Assembly: GCF_900110855.1 (NCBI RefSeq)
Contig: NZ_FOFA01000006.1
Location: 62,001-126,000 of the forward strand
Length of the DNA stretch: 64,000 nucleotides
Direction of reading: 5' to 3'
DNA from: Microlunatus flavus
GTDB taxonomy: Bacteria; Actinomycetota; Actinomycetes; Propionibacteriales; Propionibacteriaceae
Shown here: positions 9,140 through 18,280 of the stretch, one piece after another
How the letters are laid out: every line of letters begins with the position of its first letter
Numbering within the stretch: the stretch's first letter is position 1
Position numbers and translations under genes: made by a program
The notes under the pieces: generated by a model
Database searches by the model: none
What the model was told of the DNA's origin: nothing
Seen by the model: the letters and a program-made list of their open reading frames with translations, nothing else

Positions 9140-9997
9140 GTGGCCGTGACCATCGACCGCGCCGGGCTGGCGGAGTTCCTCCGCCGTCGCCGCAGCGCGC
9201 TGCAGCCCGACGACGTGGGCCTGCCCCGGGGCCAGCGGCGCCGGACCACCGGGCTGCGCCGCGAGGAGGTCGCGGGGCTCTGCCACATGTCCACCGACTA
9301 CTACTCCCGCCTCGAGCAGGAGCGCGGCCCGCAGCCCTCCGAGCAGATGGTGGCGGCGATCGCGCAGGGGCTGCACCTGTCGCTGGCCGAGCGCGACCAC
9401 CTCTTCCGGCTCGCCGGGCACCGCGCGCCGGTGCCGGGCACGGGGAGCGAGCACGTCAGCCCGGGGCTGCTGCGCATCCTCGACCGGCTCACGGACACGC
9501 CCGCCGAGGTCGTCACCGAGCTCGGCGAGACGCTGCGCCAGACGCCGCTCGGCGTGGCGCTCGTCGGGGACCTGACCGCGTACCGGGGCCCGGAGCGAAG
9601 CCTCGGCTACCGCTGGTTCAGCGACCCCGCGAGCCGGGCGCGCTACGCACCCGAGGAGCACGCGTTCCTCAGCCGGTTGTTCGCCTCGGGCCTGCGCGAG
9701 CTCACCGCGCTGCGCGGCCCGGGATCGCGGGCCGCCCAGCTCGCCGACGACCTGCTGGCCCGCAGCGAGGAGTTCCGCCGGGTGTGGGACGCCCACGAGG
9801 TGGGCCTCGCGCCGCGCGACACCAAGCGGTTCCTGCACCCCGAGGTGGGCCTGCTGGAGCTGAGCTGCCAGTCGCTGCTCGACCCGGAGCAGTCGCACCG
9901 GCTGCTCGTCTACACCGCGGCGCCGGGCAGCGAGAGCCACGAGCGGCTCCGGCTGCTGTCGGTCATCGGGGAGACGGTCCTGGGCCCCACCGGGTGA
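9140..9997 (+). CDS. MmyB-like helix-turn-helix transcriptional regulator
   Basis: 285 residues from GTG 9140, chosen because AAGGAAGGAG lies directly upstream. The N-terminal XRE-type HTH (residues ~5-80) contains [25 protein letters not shown]-like sequence; only the core RREEVAGL...YYSRLEQ is diagnostic. The C-terminal ~180 residues match the MmyB/PAS-like ligand-binding domain ([30 protein letters not shown]). MmyB-like regulators in actinomycetes often sit divergently beside an SDR gene, as here, and usually sense a small hydrophobic ligand. It probably represses itself and the SDR through the palindrome at 9069-9093. Confidence 0.9.
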   Translation: MAVTIDRAGLAEFLRRRRSALQPDDVGLPRGQRRRTTGLRREEVAGLCHMSTDYYSRLEQERGPQPSEQMVAAIAQGLHLSLAERDHLFRLAGHRAPVPGTGSEHVSPGLLRILDRLTDTPAEVVTELGETLRQTPLGVALVGDLTAYRGPERSLGYRWFSDPASRARYAPEEHAFLSRLFASGLRELTALRGPGSRAAQLADDLLARSEEFRRVWDAHEVGLAPRDTKRFLHPEVGLLELSCQSLLDPEQSHRLLVYTAAPGSESHERLRLLSVIGETVLGPTG

Positions 9998-10078
9998 GGA
10001 CGAGGACGTCGGTCACATCCCCGGCTCGCGCGACGTCAACCCAGCAGTAACGTCCGACCCGACCGAGGAGGAGTCCCC

Positions 10079-10537
10079 ATGACCAGCGAGCAGACCGACG
10101 CCACGACCAGCGCCGAGACCGGCTTCAGCGAGGCCGAGCGCGCCGCGATGAGGGCCCGCGCCGACGAGCTGCGCGCCTCCGGGCGCGGCGGGGCCAAGAA
10201 GGCCGAGGAGGCGCAGGCCTGCCTCGGCGCGATCGCCGCGATGCCCGACGGCGACCGGGCCCTCGCCGAGCGGGTGCACACCCTCGTCAGCGAGGCGGCT
10301 CCCGGGCTGCGGCCCAAGACCTGGTACGGCATGCCCGCCTACGTGAACGAGGACGCCAAGGTCGTCTGCTTCTTCAAGCCGGGCTCGAAGTTCGGCACGC
10401 GCTACTCGACCCTCGGGTTCAACGACGTCGCCCGGCTCGACGACGGCGACCTGTGGCCGACCGAGTACGCCGTGCACGCCATGTCCGACGCCGTCGCGGC
10501 CCGGGTGCAGGAGCTGGTGCGCCGCGCGGTCGGCTGA
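10079..10537 (+). CDS. DUF1801 (YdhG-like) family protein
   Basis: 152 residues. The central region (PDGDRALAERVHTLVSEAAPGL...KTWYGMPAYVNEDAKVVCFF) matches the DUF1801/YdhG fold, in which a conserved W-Y-G-M-P-A-Y segment follows a helical pair. Some family members are described as iron chaperone-like, but biochemical evidence is thin. The N-terminus carries a charged segment (GRGGAKKAEEAQACL) found in other actinobacterial members. ATG 10079 is preceded by GAGGAGGAG. The gene ends against the convergent sigma-factor gene with a terminator hairpin between them. Confidence 0.8.
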   Translation: MTSEQTDATTSAETGFSEAERAAMRARADELRASGRGGAKKAEEAQACLGAIAAMPDGDRALAERVHTLVSEAAPGLRPKTWYGMPAYVNEDAKVVCFFKPGSKFGTRYSTLGFNDVARLDDGDLWPTEYAVHAMSDAVAARVQELVRRAVG

Positions 10538-10555
10538 ACCGGCACCCGCCGCACC

Positions 10556-10595
10556 GACCGTGCCCACGCCCGCCGAGCGGTGCGTGGGCACGGTC
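10556..10595. terminator. Bidirectional terminator hairpin
   Basis: Perfect 14-bp arms GACCGTGCCCACGC (10556-10569) and GCGTGGGCACGGTC (10582-10595), loop 12 nt, followed on the plus strand by CTTCC. It lies between the convergent DUF1801 and sigma-factor genes. Confidence 0.7.
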
Positions 10596-10608
10596 CTTCC
10601 GCGGGCGG

Positions 10609-11229
10609 TCAGGCGGCGGCGTGCGCCGCGCTGCGGTCGGCGAACCGCTCGCGGTGGTCCTCGGAGGCCGCGACCAGCTCGCGCAGCCGGGCCAGGCCGC
10701 GGTGCTGCGCGACACGGACGGCGTTGGCGGTCATCCCCATGAGCTCGCCGACCTCGTCCGCGCTGCGGCCCTCGGCCTTGAGACGGATGGCCTGGGCCAT
10801 CTTCGGTGGCAGCTGCTCGAGCAGGGCCAGGGCGGCGGCGACGTCGTCGCGCGCCACGGCCTGCTGCTCCGGGTCGAGCGCGGGCTCGGGCCGCTCGGGC
10901 AGCTCCTCGACGGTGTGGAACGGCGTACGGGCGTAGCGGCGCTGGGCGTCGGCGACCTTGTTGGAGGCGATCGCGTAGACGAGGGCCGCGAACGGGGCAC
11001 CCTGGTCCTGGTAGCGCGGCAGCGCGTCGACGACGGCGAGGCAGACCTCCTGGGTCACGTCCTCGGCCACCTCGGCGCCACCGCTGTAGGTGGCGAGGCG
11101 CGACCGGCAGTACCGGTGCACCGTCACCCGGACGGCCTTGATCAGCACGTGCTCGGCGATGGTCTCGCCGGCCTGGGCCCGGGCGACCAGGTCGCGGTCG
11201 GCGAGGGCCTGCTTGAGGTCGGTGGTCAT
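10609..11229 (-). CDS. shbA: RNA polymerase sigma factor, SigD/ShbA family
   Basis: 206 residues from ATG 11229 (GGAG 5 nt upstream). Region 2 includes EDVTQEVCLAVVDALPRYQ and YAIASNKVADAQRR; region 4 includes LPPKMAQAIRLKAEGRSADEV and the recognition helix MTANAVRVAQHRGLARL. The layout and motifs closely follow mycobacterial SigD and Streptomyces ShbA. ShbA drives transcription of the principal sigma-factor gene hrdB in Streptomyces. The usual neighbours of that locus (groEL, whiB, guaB) are not in this window, so orthology is probable rather than shown. The upstream region holds a promoter, a CRP-type palindrome and a second inverted repeat, so its synthesis is probably regulated. Confidence 0.85.
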   Translation of the reverse strand: MTTDLKQALADRDLVARAQAGETIAEHVLIKAVRVTVHRYCRSRLATYSGGAEVAEDVTQEVCLAVVDALPRYQDQGAPFAALVYAIASNKVADAQRRYARTPFHTVEELPERPEPALDPEQQAVARDDVAAALALLEQLPPKMAQAIRLKAEGRSADEVGELMGMTANAVRVAQHRGLARLRELVAASEDHRERFADRSAAHAAA

Positions 11230-11355
11230 CAGAACTCCATCTACTTTCCCCGAGTGGATGGTTGGTGGCACACGCTTTCGTGGCACCCTGTTCCGGCCCC
11301 CGCCAGCAGTGGTTTCACGAGCTCCGCGAACGACCCTGTGGGACCGGTTCCGCGG

Positions 11356-11383
11356 CTGTGAGGGTTTCCTTAACCCCTCACAG
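11356..11383. promoter_or_regulatory. Inverted repeat at sigma-factor transcription start
   Basis: Perfect arms CTGTGAGGG (11356-11364) and CCCTCACAG (11375-11383) with a 10-nt A/T-richer spacer. It begins about at the predicted transcription start and extends into the leader of the sigma gene. It could be an operator or an RNA hairpin. Confidence 0.55.
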
Positions 11384-11389
11384 GAAATA

Positions 11390-11419
11390 ATTATGGACAC
11401 CGTTGTCACGGGTCTGCAA
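11390..11419 (-). promoter_or_regulatory. Housekeeping-type promoter of sigma-factor gene
   Basis: On the minus strand, -35 TTGCAG (11414-11419), an 18-nt spacer and -10 CATAAT (11390-11395) lie in the most AT-rich patch of the area. Transcription would start near 11383, leaving a leader of about 150 nt before the ATG at 11229. Confidence 0.55.
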
Positions 11420-11429
11420 GCGGCCGTAG

Positions 11430-11445
11430 TGTGACTCGCCTCACA
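11430..11445. promoter_or_regulatory. CRP/FNR-type palindrome upstream of sigma-factor promoter
   Basis: TGTGACTCGCCTCACA is an exact TGTGA-N6-TCACA site. Its centre is about 54 bp upstream of the predicted start and its edge is 10 bp upstream of the -35, a position suitable for an activator. Actinobacterial Crp recognises the same core. Confidence 0.6.
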
Positions 11446-11603
11446 TGAACCGTCGTAACGGACGGCGGATCGACAGGTGCTTGGCCACGCGATCCTGAGG
11501 ACGCCTGCCGGTGCTCCGGCCCCGGACAGGCAGCCGCTCGAGCTTCCCGCCCGACATGCTCGGAGGCCGCACGCTCCTCGCGGTGCACCCCGGGGCGGGA
11601 GCC

Positions 11604-12047
11604 TCAGAGCACGAGCGACATGCCGATCGTCCGCGGGGCCTGGTCAGCGAAACCATGGCGGGCGTACAGGCGCTGCCCGGGCCCGTCGGCCATGAGCGTC
11701 ACGTACGCGCCGGGCGGCACGTCCCGGCGCAGCAGGTCGAGCAGGTGGGTGAGGATCCGGTCCCCCAGCCCGCGCCGCTGGTGGTCGGGCAGGACCGCCA
11801 TGTCGACGACGTGGAAGTACCAGCCTCCGTCCCCGATCAGCCGCCCCATGCCCACGGTCTGCCCGCTCGGCTCGTGGACGACGTGCACGGCGGCCCACCC
11901 GCCCGGCAGGGCCGCCTCCGCCTGCTCGCGCGTCTTGGGGGTCAGGCCGCTGTCGCGCCGCAGGCGGAGGTAGTCCTCGACGCCCGGCACGTCGGGCACG
12001 AGCCGGTAGTGGTCCGGCAGGCCGGCGAGCGCTCCCTCTTCTGGCAC
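11604..12047 (-). CDS. GNAT family N-acetyltransferase
   Basis: 147 residues from GTG 12047. GNAT features: a central strand VVDMAVLPDH, the CoA loop QRRGLGDRILTHLL, and a C-terminal YARHGFADQAP. The substrate is unknown. The start is chosen because TAGGCT sits 7 nt upstream, giving a leaderless transcript; longer in-frame extensions run antisense into parC and are unlikely. It is divergent from parC and lies upstream of the sigma-factor gene on the same strand, separated by about 370 bp that includes the sigma promoter. Confidence 0.85.
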   Translation of the reverse strand: MPEEGALAGLPDHYRLVPDVPGVEDYLRLRRDSGLTPKTREQAEAALPGGWAAVHVVHEPSGQTVGMGRLIGDGGWYFHVVDMAVLPDHQRRGLGDRILTHLLDLLRRDVPPGAYVTLMADGPGQRLYARHGFADQAPRTIGMSLVL

Positions 12048-12054
12048 CCTGCGG

Positions 12055-12060
12055 AGCCTA
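12055..12060 (-). promoter_or_regulatory. Leaderless -10 hexamer TAGGCT
   Basis: TAGGCT on the minus strand, 7 nt before the GTG of the GNAT gene. Confidence 0.4.
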
Positions 12061-12198
12061 GGGGTCGCCGACGCCGGACCACCGGCACGGGCGTCGCCCG
12101 GCCACCCCGGGGCGCGCCGGTCGGCCGCGGCACCTCCGGACGGGCAGAATCGCCGGAGCACGGAACGCCCGTCGTACGCAGGGAGACCCAGACACCGC

Positions 12199-14676
12199 AT
12201 GGCCCGCCGCAGCAGCCCGCCCAGCCCGCCGGGCGACGACTTCACCGAGCGCATCCTCGACGTCGACGTGTCCTCGGAGATGCAGTCGAGCTTCCTGGAG
12301 TACGCGTACTCGGTCATCTACTCCCGTGCGCTGCCCGACGCCCGCGACGGGCTCAAGCCGGTCCAGCGCCGCATCCTCTACTCGATGGAGGAGATGGGCA
12401 TCCGTCCCGACCGCAGCCACGTCAAGTGCGCCCGCGTCGTCGGGCAGGTGATGGGCCAGTACCACCCCCACGGCGACGGCGCGATCTACGACGCCCTGGT
12501 CCGCACCGCGCAGCCGTGGTCGATGCGGCTCAAGCTGGTCGACGGGCACGGCAACTTCGGCTCCCTCGACGACGGCCCCGCCGCCATGCGCTACACCGAG
12601 TGCCGCATGGCGCCCGCCGCCACGGCGATGACGGCCGACCTCGACGCCGACACCGTCGACTTCCGCCCGAACTACGACGGCAAGGACGTGGAGCCGGTCG
12701 TGCTCCCGGCCGCGTTCCCGAACCTGCTGGTCAACGGCGCGTCCGGCATCGCCGTCGGCATGGCCACCAACTGCGCCCCGCACAACCTCGTCGAGGTGGT
12801 GCAGGCGCTGCGGCACCTGATCAAGAACCCGAAGGCCGGCCTCGAGGACCTGATGCGCTTCGTCCCGGGTCCTGATCTTCCCAGCGGCGGCAAGATCATC
12901 GGCCTGGACGGGGTGCGCGACGCGTACGCGACCGGGCGCGGGTCGTTCCGCATCCGGGCCACCGCGCGCGTGGAGCAGGTGCACCCGCGCCGCAAGGGCA
13001 TCGTGATCACCGAGCTGCCCTACCTCGTCGGCCCCGAGCGCGTGATCGAGCAGATCAAGGTCGGCGTGCAGGCCCGCAAGCTGCAGGGCATCCACGACGT
13101 CAAGGACCTGTCCGACAGCCGCAACGGGCTGCGGCTGGTCATCGAGGTCAAGAACGGCTTCAACGCCGACGCGCTGCTCGAGCAGCTCTACAAGGCGACC
13201 AAGCTCGAGGACAGCTTCGGCATCAACGCCGTCGCCCTCGTCGAGGGCCAGCCACGCACCCTCGGCCTGCGCGAGCTGCTCGACGTCTACCTCCAGCACC
13301 GCTACGAGGTGACGACGCGGCGCACCGAGTTCCGCCGGGGCAAGGCCCTCGACCGGCTGCACCTGGTCGAGGGCATGCTGCTCGCCATCGTCGACATCGA
13401 CGACGTGATCGCGATCGTGCGCTCCAGCGACGACGCCGCGCAGGCGAAGACCCGCCTGATCGAGGCCTTCGACCTGTCCGACGTGCAGGCCACCTACATC
13501 CTCGACATGCCGTTGCGGCGCCTGACCCGGCTCAGCGTCATCGAGCTCGAGACCGAGCGCGACCAGCTGCGGGCCGAGATCGCTGCACTGAGCGAGATCC
13601 TCGACGACCCCGAGCGCCTGCGCCGCCTGGTCTCCGACGAGCTCGCCGAGGTCGCCAAGACCCACGGAACCCCGCGACGCACCATCCTGCTGGCCGCCGG
13701 CGGCACCACGAGCGCGGCCGCGGCCGGTCCGCTCGAGGTCGCCGACGACCCCTGCCGCGTGCTCATGTCGTCGGCCGGGCTGCTGGCGCGCACGCCGCAC
13801 GCCGAGCCGCTGGCGACCGAGGGCCCGCGCAGCAACCACGACGTCGTCGTCGCGTCGGTGCTGACGACCGCCCGCGCGGACGTCGGGCTGCTCACGAACC
13901 GCGGCCGCTGCGTCCGCCTCAACGCGCTGGACCTGCCCACCGTCCCGGCGACGGCGAGCGCGCCCAACCTCCAGGGCGGCACGCACGTCAGCGAGCTGGT
14001 CACCCTCGAGCCCGGTGAGCGGGCCCTGGGCCTGACCGCGCTCACGACCGACGGGCCGGGCCTCGCGCTGGGCACCGCGGCCGGCGTGGTCAAGCGCGTC
14101 GCGCCCGAGGTCCTCAACCGCGACGCGTGGGAGGTCGTGCGGCTCGACGAGGCCGACGAGGTCGTCGGCGCGGTCGAGCTGACCGAGGACCAGGCCGCCG
14201 GCGCGGACCTCGTGTTCGTCACCAGCGACGCCCAGCTGCTGCACTTCCCCGCCAGCGCCGTACGTCCTCAGGGCCGTGGAGGTGGAGGCATGGCCGGCGT
14301 GCGCCTGGCGCCCAAGGCGTCGGCGGTCTTCTTCGGCGTGGCCGACCCTTCGACGGGCCCGGGGAACGGGGGCAGCGTCGTGGTCAGCGTGGCCGGGAGC
14401 TCGTCGGCCCTGCCGGGCACCGACGCCGGCATGGTGAAGGTGACCCCGTTCGCGGAGTACCCGGCCAAGGGCCGCGCGACCGGCGGCGTGCGCTGCCACC
14501 ACTTCGTCAAGGGCGTCGACACGCTGCTGCTCGCGTGGGTGGGTCCGGCGCCCGCGGTCGCGTCGGCCGCCAGCGGGGCTCCGGTGGAGCTGCCGCCGGC
14601 CGACGGGAAGCGCGATGGTTCGGGGGTGGCCGCCGGTCAGCCGATCGCGGCCGTGGCGAGCCGCCGGGCGGGCTGA
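12199..14676 (+). CDS. parC: Type IIA topoisomerase subunit A (ParC-like)
   Basis: 825 residues. The breakage-reunion domain occupies residues ~20-480, with the catalytic Tyr at about residue 132 in AAMRYTECR. The quinolone-determining segment reads [10 protein letters not shown], so the position equivalent to E. coli GyrA Ser83 is Gly. The C-terminal beta-pinwheel repeats run from ~500. The usual GyrA box is replaced by a Gly-rich [11 protein letters not shown], which argues for a decatenating ParC rather than gyrase A. Its partner ParE lies at 25218-27344 on the other strand, as in actinobacteria with separate parC and parE. AGGGAG precedes the ATG. Confidence 0.92.
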   Translation: MARRSSPPSPPGDDFTERILDVDVSSEMQSSFLEYAYSVIYSRALPDARDGLKPVQRRILYSMEEMGIRPDRSHVKCARVVGQVMGQYHPHGDGAIYDALVRTAQPWSMRLKLVDGHGNFGSLDDGPAAMRYTECRMAPAATAMTADLDADTVDFRPNYDGKDVEPVVLPAAFPNLLVNGASGIAVGMATNCAPHNLVEVVQALRHLIKNPKAGLEDLMRFVPGPDLPSGGKIIGLDGVRDAYATGRGSFRIRATARVEQVHPRRKGIVITELPYLVGPERVIEQIKVGVQARKLQGIHDVKDLSDSRNGLRLVIEVKNGFNADALLEQLYKATKLEDSFGINAVALVEGQPRTLGLRELLDVYLQHRYEVTTRRTEFRRGKALDRLHLVEGMLLAIVDIDDVIAIVRSSDDAAQAKTRLIEAFDLSDVQATYILDMPLRRLTRLSVIELETERDQLRAEIAALSEILDDPERLRRLVSDELAEVAKTHGTPRRTILLAAGGTTSAAAAGPLEVADDPCRVLMSSAGLLARTPHAEPLATEGPRSNHDVVVASVLTTARADVGLLTNRGRCVRLNALDLPTVPATASAPNLQGGTHVSELVTLEPGERALGLTALTTDGPGLALGTAAGVVKRVAPEVLNRDAWEVVRLDEADEVVGAVELTEDQAAGADLVFVTSDAQLLHFPASAVRPQGRGGGGMAGVRLAPKASAVFFGVADPSTGPGNGGSVVVSVAGSSSALPGTDAGMVKVTPFAEYPAKGRATGGVRCHHFVKGVDTLLLAWVGPAPAVASAASGAPVELPPADGKRDGSGVAAGQPIAAVASRRAG

Positions 14677-14764
14677 ACCCGTGAGGACTCGGCGGCGCGG
14701 GGTCTGGAACCTGAAGATTCGGATACCGTTCCCGTCGTCCGTCCTCATGAACGCTGGAGCAGCT

Positions 14765-15670
14765 GTGCGCGCACGACGCCTCACCCTCTCGACCTTCATC
14801 GCCGCGATCACCCTCGGGCTGCTCACGCTGGCCACGCCCGCCGTGGCCGCCGGGCCCGCCCCGGCCGCCGGCCAGCCCGAGGCGTACATCCTCATCGACG
14901 AGGGCCTGGTGATCTTCGATCCCGCGCTCGCCGTCGTCTCCCTGCGGTACGCGTGCTACGGCGACCCCACGACGATGGACGTCACGGCCACGGTCGGGGG
15001 CGTGCAGGCGAGCGGAAGCGTCTCGATCCCCTGCCAGGGCGTCCTCGAGCTCGGGACGCAGGTCCAGCTCAGGGTCCCCGAGAAGGCTCCGCAGTTCCCG
15101 CCGGGGACCTACGACGTCGCGGTCCACGCGAGCATCCCGGGCCAGGCCACCCTCGACCGGGTCGTGAACGTGGAAGGCCCCGCCCCGTCGTCGGCGGTCT
15201 TCCTCGACTCCTTCGTCTCCCCCACCGAGGTGGCGAAGGGCCGCAAGATCACCATCACCGGCAACGTCCGCACCGGCGGCTTCGAGGCGCCGACCGCGCT
15301 GAAGCTGGCGCTCGAGTTCCGGCCGGACGGCGGTGCGTGGGGCAAGCTCAAGACCGTGCGCAGCGACGCGGACGGCCGGGTCGAGACGAAGGTCAGGGCG
15401 CGCACGTCCGGAAACTTCCGGCTCCGCTTCGCGGGCAGCGCGACGCTGGACCCGGCGACGTCGTACCCGAACTACGTCCTCGTGCGGCCGAAGCCGAAGA
15501 AGTACAAGAGCTGCACCGCGCTCAACAAGGTCTACAAGCACGGCGTCGGCCGGTCGGGGGCGACCGAGGTCGGGCTCGGGGTGAAGAGCTGGACGAGGAT
15601 CACCCCGACGTACGACAAGAACTCCAAGCTCGACCTCGACAAGGACGGCGTCGCCTGCGAGAAGGTGTAG
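14765..15670 (+). CDS. Secreted protein with C-terminal excalibur calcium-binding domain
   Basis: 301 residues from GTG 14765, chosen because GGAG lies 5 nt upstream; an ATG at 14747 has no SD. A Sec signal peptide (RARRLTLSTF, hydrophobic core, ATPAVAA) leads to two Ig-like beta domains (~35-240, including VSPTEVAKGRKITITGNV). The C-terminal excalibur domain has YKSCTALNKVYKHGV and ends LDLDKDGVACEKV, an EF-hand-like Asp-rich calcium loop with paired Cys. Excalibur domains occur on extracellular proteins, often with nucleases or wall-binding modules; no catalytic domain is present here. An extracellular binding or structural role is likely. Confidence 0.8.
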   Translation: MRARRLTLSTFIAAITLGLLTLATPAVAAGPAPAAGQPEAYILIDEGLVIFDPALAVVSLRYACYGDPTTMDVTATVGGVQASGSVSIPCQGVLELGTQVQLRVPEKAPQFPPGTYDVAVHASIPGQATLDRVVNVEGPAPSSAVFLDSFVSPTEVAKGRKITITGNVRTGGFEAPTALKLALEFRPDGGAWGKLKTVRSDADGRVETKVRARTSGNFRLRFAGSATLDPATSYPNYVLVRPKPKKYKSCTALNKVYKHGVGRSGATEVGLGVKSWTRITPTYDKNSKLDLDKDGVACEKV

Positions 15671-15764
15671 CCACCCGCTCACGCGCCACGGTCGTGCACC
15701 GGGACGACTGCTTGCGGGCACCCTCGCACCTCGTGCTCAGGGCGGTCGGGCAGGGTGGGCCGAC

Positions 15765-17450
15765 GTGTCACCCCGTCCCGACCTCCCCGACTGGCTGATC
15801 GGCAAGGCCGAGCGCGCCAACCCGCGCACGGTCCTCGACGACCAGCACCCCGGCGACGAGGCGTGGTCGACCGGCAACATGGTCCGGCCGCTGATCCACG
15901 GCGGCGCCTACTTCCCCCACCTGCTCGCGCACGTCGAGGCGGCCCGCCCGGGCGACCTCGTCCTGTTCACGGACTGGCGCGGTGACGGCGACGAGCAGCT
16001 CCTCGACCAGGAGGGCAGCGACGTCCTGCGCGTCCTCGGCGAGGCCGACCGACGCGGGGTCGACGTCCGCGGCCTGATCTGGCGCAGCCACCTCGACGCG
16101 CTGTCCTTCTCCGCCCACGAGAACCGCACGCTCGGGATCCGCCTGCAGGAGCAGGGCGCCGAGGCGCTGCTCGACATGCGGGTCCGCACCGGCGGCTCGC
16201 ACCACCAGAAGCTCGTGGTGATCCGCTACCGCGACCGACCGGCCGACGACGTCGCCTACGTCGGCGGCATCGACCTGTCGCACAGCCGCCGCGACGACGC
16301 CGGGCACGAGGGCGACCCGCAGGCCCAGCCGATGGCCGCGGCGTACGGGCCGACCCCGGCGTGGCACGACGTGCAGGTCGTCATCTCCGGCCCGGCCGTG
16401 CACGACGTGGAGACGGTGTTCCGGGAGCGCTGGACCGACCCCACGCCGCTGAGCCAGAACCCGCTGTTCTGGCTGCACGACAAGCTCACGCGCACCGACC
16501 TCTCCCTTGACCCGCTGCCGGACCAGGCGCCGCCGCCCGCCCCCGTCCCCGGCGGGACGCACACGGTCCAGCTGCTCCGCACCTACCCGAACCTGCGCCA
16601 CGGGCGTGACTACCCCTTCGCCCGCGGCGGCGAGCGCAGCGTCGCGCGCGGCTACGGCAAGGCCCTGAAGCGGGCGCGGCGGCTCGTGTCGATCGAGGAC
16701 CAGTACCTCTGGTCGCCCGATGTCGCCCGCGCGTTCGAGGAGGCACTGGGCTCGAGCCCGGACCTGCGCGTCGTCGCGGTCCTGCCGCCGGTGCCCGACC
16801 AGTCGTCGCCGCTGTCGCGGATCCCGCAGGACTACGCCCGCCAGGAGACGCTCGACCTCCTGCAGGACGCCGGGGGCGACCGCGTCGCGTTCTACAGCCT
16901 CGAGAACCACGCTGGCCGCCCTGTCTACGTCCACGCCAAGGTCTGCGTGATGGACGACGTCTGGGCCACCGTCGGCTCGGACAACTTCAACCGCCGCTCC
17001 TGGACCCACGACTCCGAGCTGTCTGCCGTGGTGGTCGACGAGGCCGCCCCGGACGGCTCGCCGGGGCTGTCCGCGTACGCACGCCGGCTGCGGCTGACCC
17101 TCGCGGCGGAGCACCTCGACCGCGAGGTCGGCGCCGCACGGTTCCGCGGGGACACCGGGCACCTGCTCGACCCGTCGGCCCCGGTCGACGTCGACGACGA
17201 CGCCCTCGCGAGCGCGATGGCCGACTGCCTGGACCCGCACGCGATGTTCGACGCGTACGCCGCAGCCGCCGACCGGCTCGACGCCTGGTACGCCGGCGGC
17301 CAGGTCGGGCCGCGTCCGGCCGGGCGCCTCCGGCGGCTCGTGCCCCCGCAGCTCGGACCCCTCACGCGCCTGTGGGCGAAGCCCATGACCCGCCTGGTGC
17401 ACGACCCCGACGGGCGTCCGGCGCGGTTGCGGCGGGCGCGGGAGTTCTGA
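15765..17450 (+). CDS. Phospholipase D superfamily protein
   Basis: 561 residues with two HKD motifs, both intact: HHQKLVVIRY near residue 147 and HAKVCVMDDVWATVGSDNFN near residue 390. The second is followed by NRRSWTHDSE, typical of PLD and cardiolipin-synthase relatives. There is no signal peptide or membrane segment, so it is probably cytoplasmic or peripheral. Length and architecture fit bacterial PLD-like phosphatidyltransferases or phosphodiesterases; the substrate (phospholipid or other phosphodiester) is not determined. The GTG start follows the preceding gene's stop by 95 bp with no clear SD. Confidence 0.88.
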   Translation: MSPRPDLPDWLIGKAERANPRTVLDDQHPGDEAWSTGNMVRPLIHGGAYFPHLLAHVEAARPGDLVLFTDWRGDGDEQLLDQEGSDVLRVLGEADRRGVDVRGLIWRSHLDALSFSAHENRTLGIRLQEQGAEALLDMRVRTGGSHHQKLVVIRYRDRPADDVAYVGGIDLSHSRRDDAGHEGDPQAQPMAAAYGPTPAWHDVQVVISGPAVHDVETVFRERWTDPTPLSQNPLFWLHDKLTRTDLSLDPLPDQAPPPAPVPGGTHTVQLLRTYPNLRHGRDYPFARGGERSVARGYGKALKRARRLVSIEDQYLWSPDVARAFEEALGSSPDLRVVAVLPPVPDQSSPLSRIPQDYARQETLDLLQDAGGDRVAFYSLENHAGRPVYVHAKVCVMDDVWATVGSDNFNRRSWTHDSELSAVVVDEAAPDGSPGLSAYARRLRLTLAAEHLDREVGAARFRGDTGHLLDPSAPVDVDDDALASAMADCLDPHAMFDAYAAAADRLDAWYAGGQVGPRPAGRLRRLVPPQLGPLTRLWAKPMTRLVHDPDGRPARLRRAREF

Positions 17451-17726
17451 CCCCCTCGGTGGGGCTTCGGGTGGTTGCGTCTGGTGCCGGGCGGGTCCAG
17501 GACGAGGGCGCTTCGCCACCATCCGCACGGGCGCGTGGTTCCCGCTCCACGACGTCCGCGGTCGCGCCCGTGCTCCCGCCAGACCCGTCCACGCTCAGCG
17601 CCCTCGCCCCGGACCCACCCTTCGACGTCGCGGCCGCCCGCACCACGGAGCTTCTCAGGCTCCTCTCCCGCCTCGCGACGCCTGTCCGTCGCGGTGCTGG
17701 TGAAGGAGTCAGGCGGGGCCGACTCG

Positions 17727-17732
17727 TACGAT
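17727..17732 (+). promoter_or_regulatory. Leaderless -10 hexamer TACGAT
   Basis: TACGAT, 8 nt upstream of the carbonic anhydrase GTG, which has no Shine-Dalgarno. Confidence 0.45.
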
Positions 17733-17740
17733 CTGGCCTC

Positions 17741-18241
17741 GTGAGCGCACCTGATTTCCGCGACCTGCTCGCGGCGAACGCGGAGTACCAGAAGGACTTC
17801 GGCCTGACCGGCTTCGACGGCATCGCCCGCGCCGGGGTCGCCATGATCACCTGCATGGACTCGCGCATCGAGCCGCTGGAGATGATCGGCCTGCACACCG
17901 GTGACGCCAAGATCATCCGGACCCCGGGTGGGCGGGTCACGCCGGACGCGCTCATCGGGTGCGTCCTCGGCGTCCACCTGCTCGGGGTGGAGCGCATCCT
18001 CGTCGTCCCGCACACGCGCTGCGCCATGGCCAGCGGCGAGGACGCCGACGTGATCGCCCGGGTGAAGGAGGAGACGGGCGAGGACCTGTCCGGCCTGACG
18101 CTGGGTGCGTCGACCGACCAGCGCGCGCGGCTGCTCGAGGACGTCGACCTGCTCCGCACGCACCCGCACGTCGGCGAGCGGGCGACCGTCGGCGGGTTCC
18201 TCTACGACGTCGACAGCGGGGCGCTGGAGCAGCTGTTCTGA
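17741..18241 (+). CDS. Beta-class carbonic anhydrase
   Basis: 166 residues. Zinc ligands are Cys38 (CMDSR), His91 and Cys94 (PHTRC); the Asp40/Arg42 dyad is intact. The segment IIRTPGGRV replaces the common RNAGG and matches the short actinobacterial type II beta-CA subgroup. It hydrates CO2 to bicarbonate in the cytoplasm. The GTG 17741 start is supported by homologous N-terminal length and by a -10-like hexamer 8 nt upstream. The 290 bp between it and the phospholipase gene hold only a small C4-G4 hairpin near 17452-17465. Confidence 0.92.
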   Translation: MSAPDFRDLLAANAEYQKDFGLTGFDGIARAGVAMITCMDSRIEPLEMIGLHTGDAKIIRTPGGRVTPDALIGCVLGVHLLGVERILVVPHTRCAMASGEDADVIARVKEETGEDLSGLTLGASTDQRARLLEDVDLLRTHPHVGERATVGGFLYDVDSGALEQLF

Positions 18242-18280
18242 GCGCCGGGCCGGCTTGGCGCCGGGTGCTTGGCTGAGCCG

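Noticed and set aside
11394-11435. 13-codon reading MDTVVTGLQAAVV with an AGGAAA sequence upstream
   Set aside because: It overlaps the sigma-factor promoter on the opposite strand; the AT-rich patch is better explained as the -10 region.
12058-14895. 945-residue minus-strand reading opposite parC
   Set aside because: Shadow of parC with biased composition and no recognisable domain.
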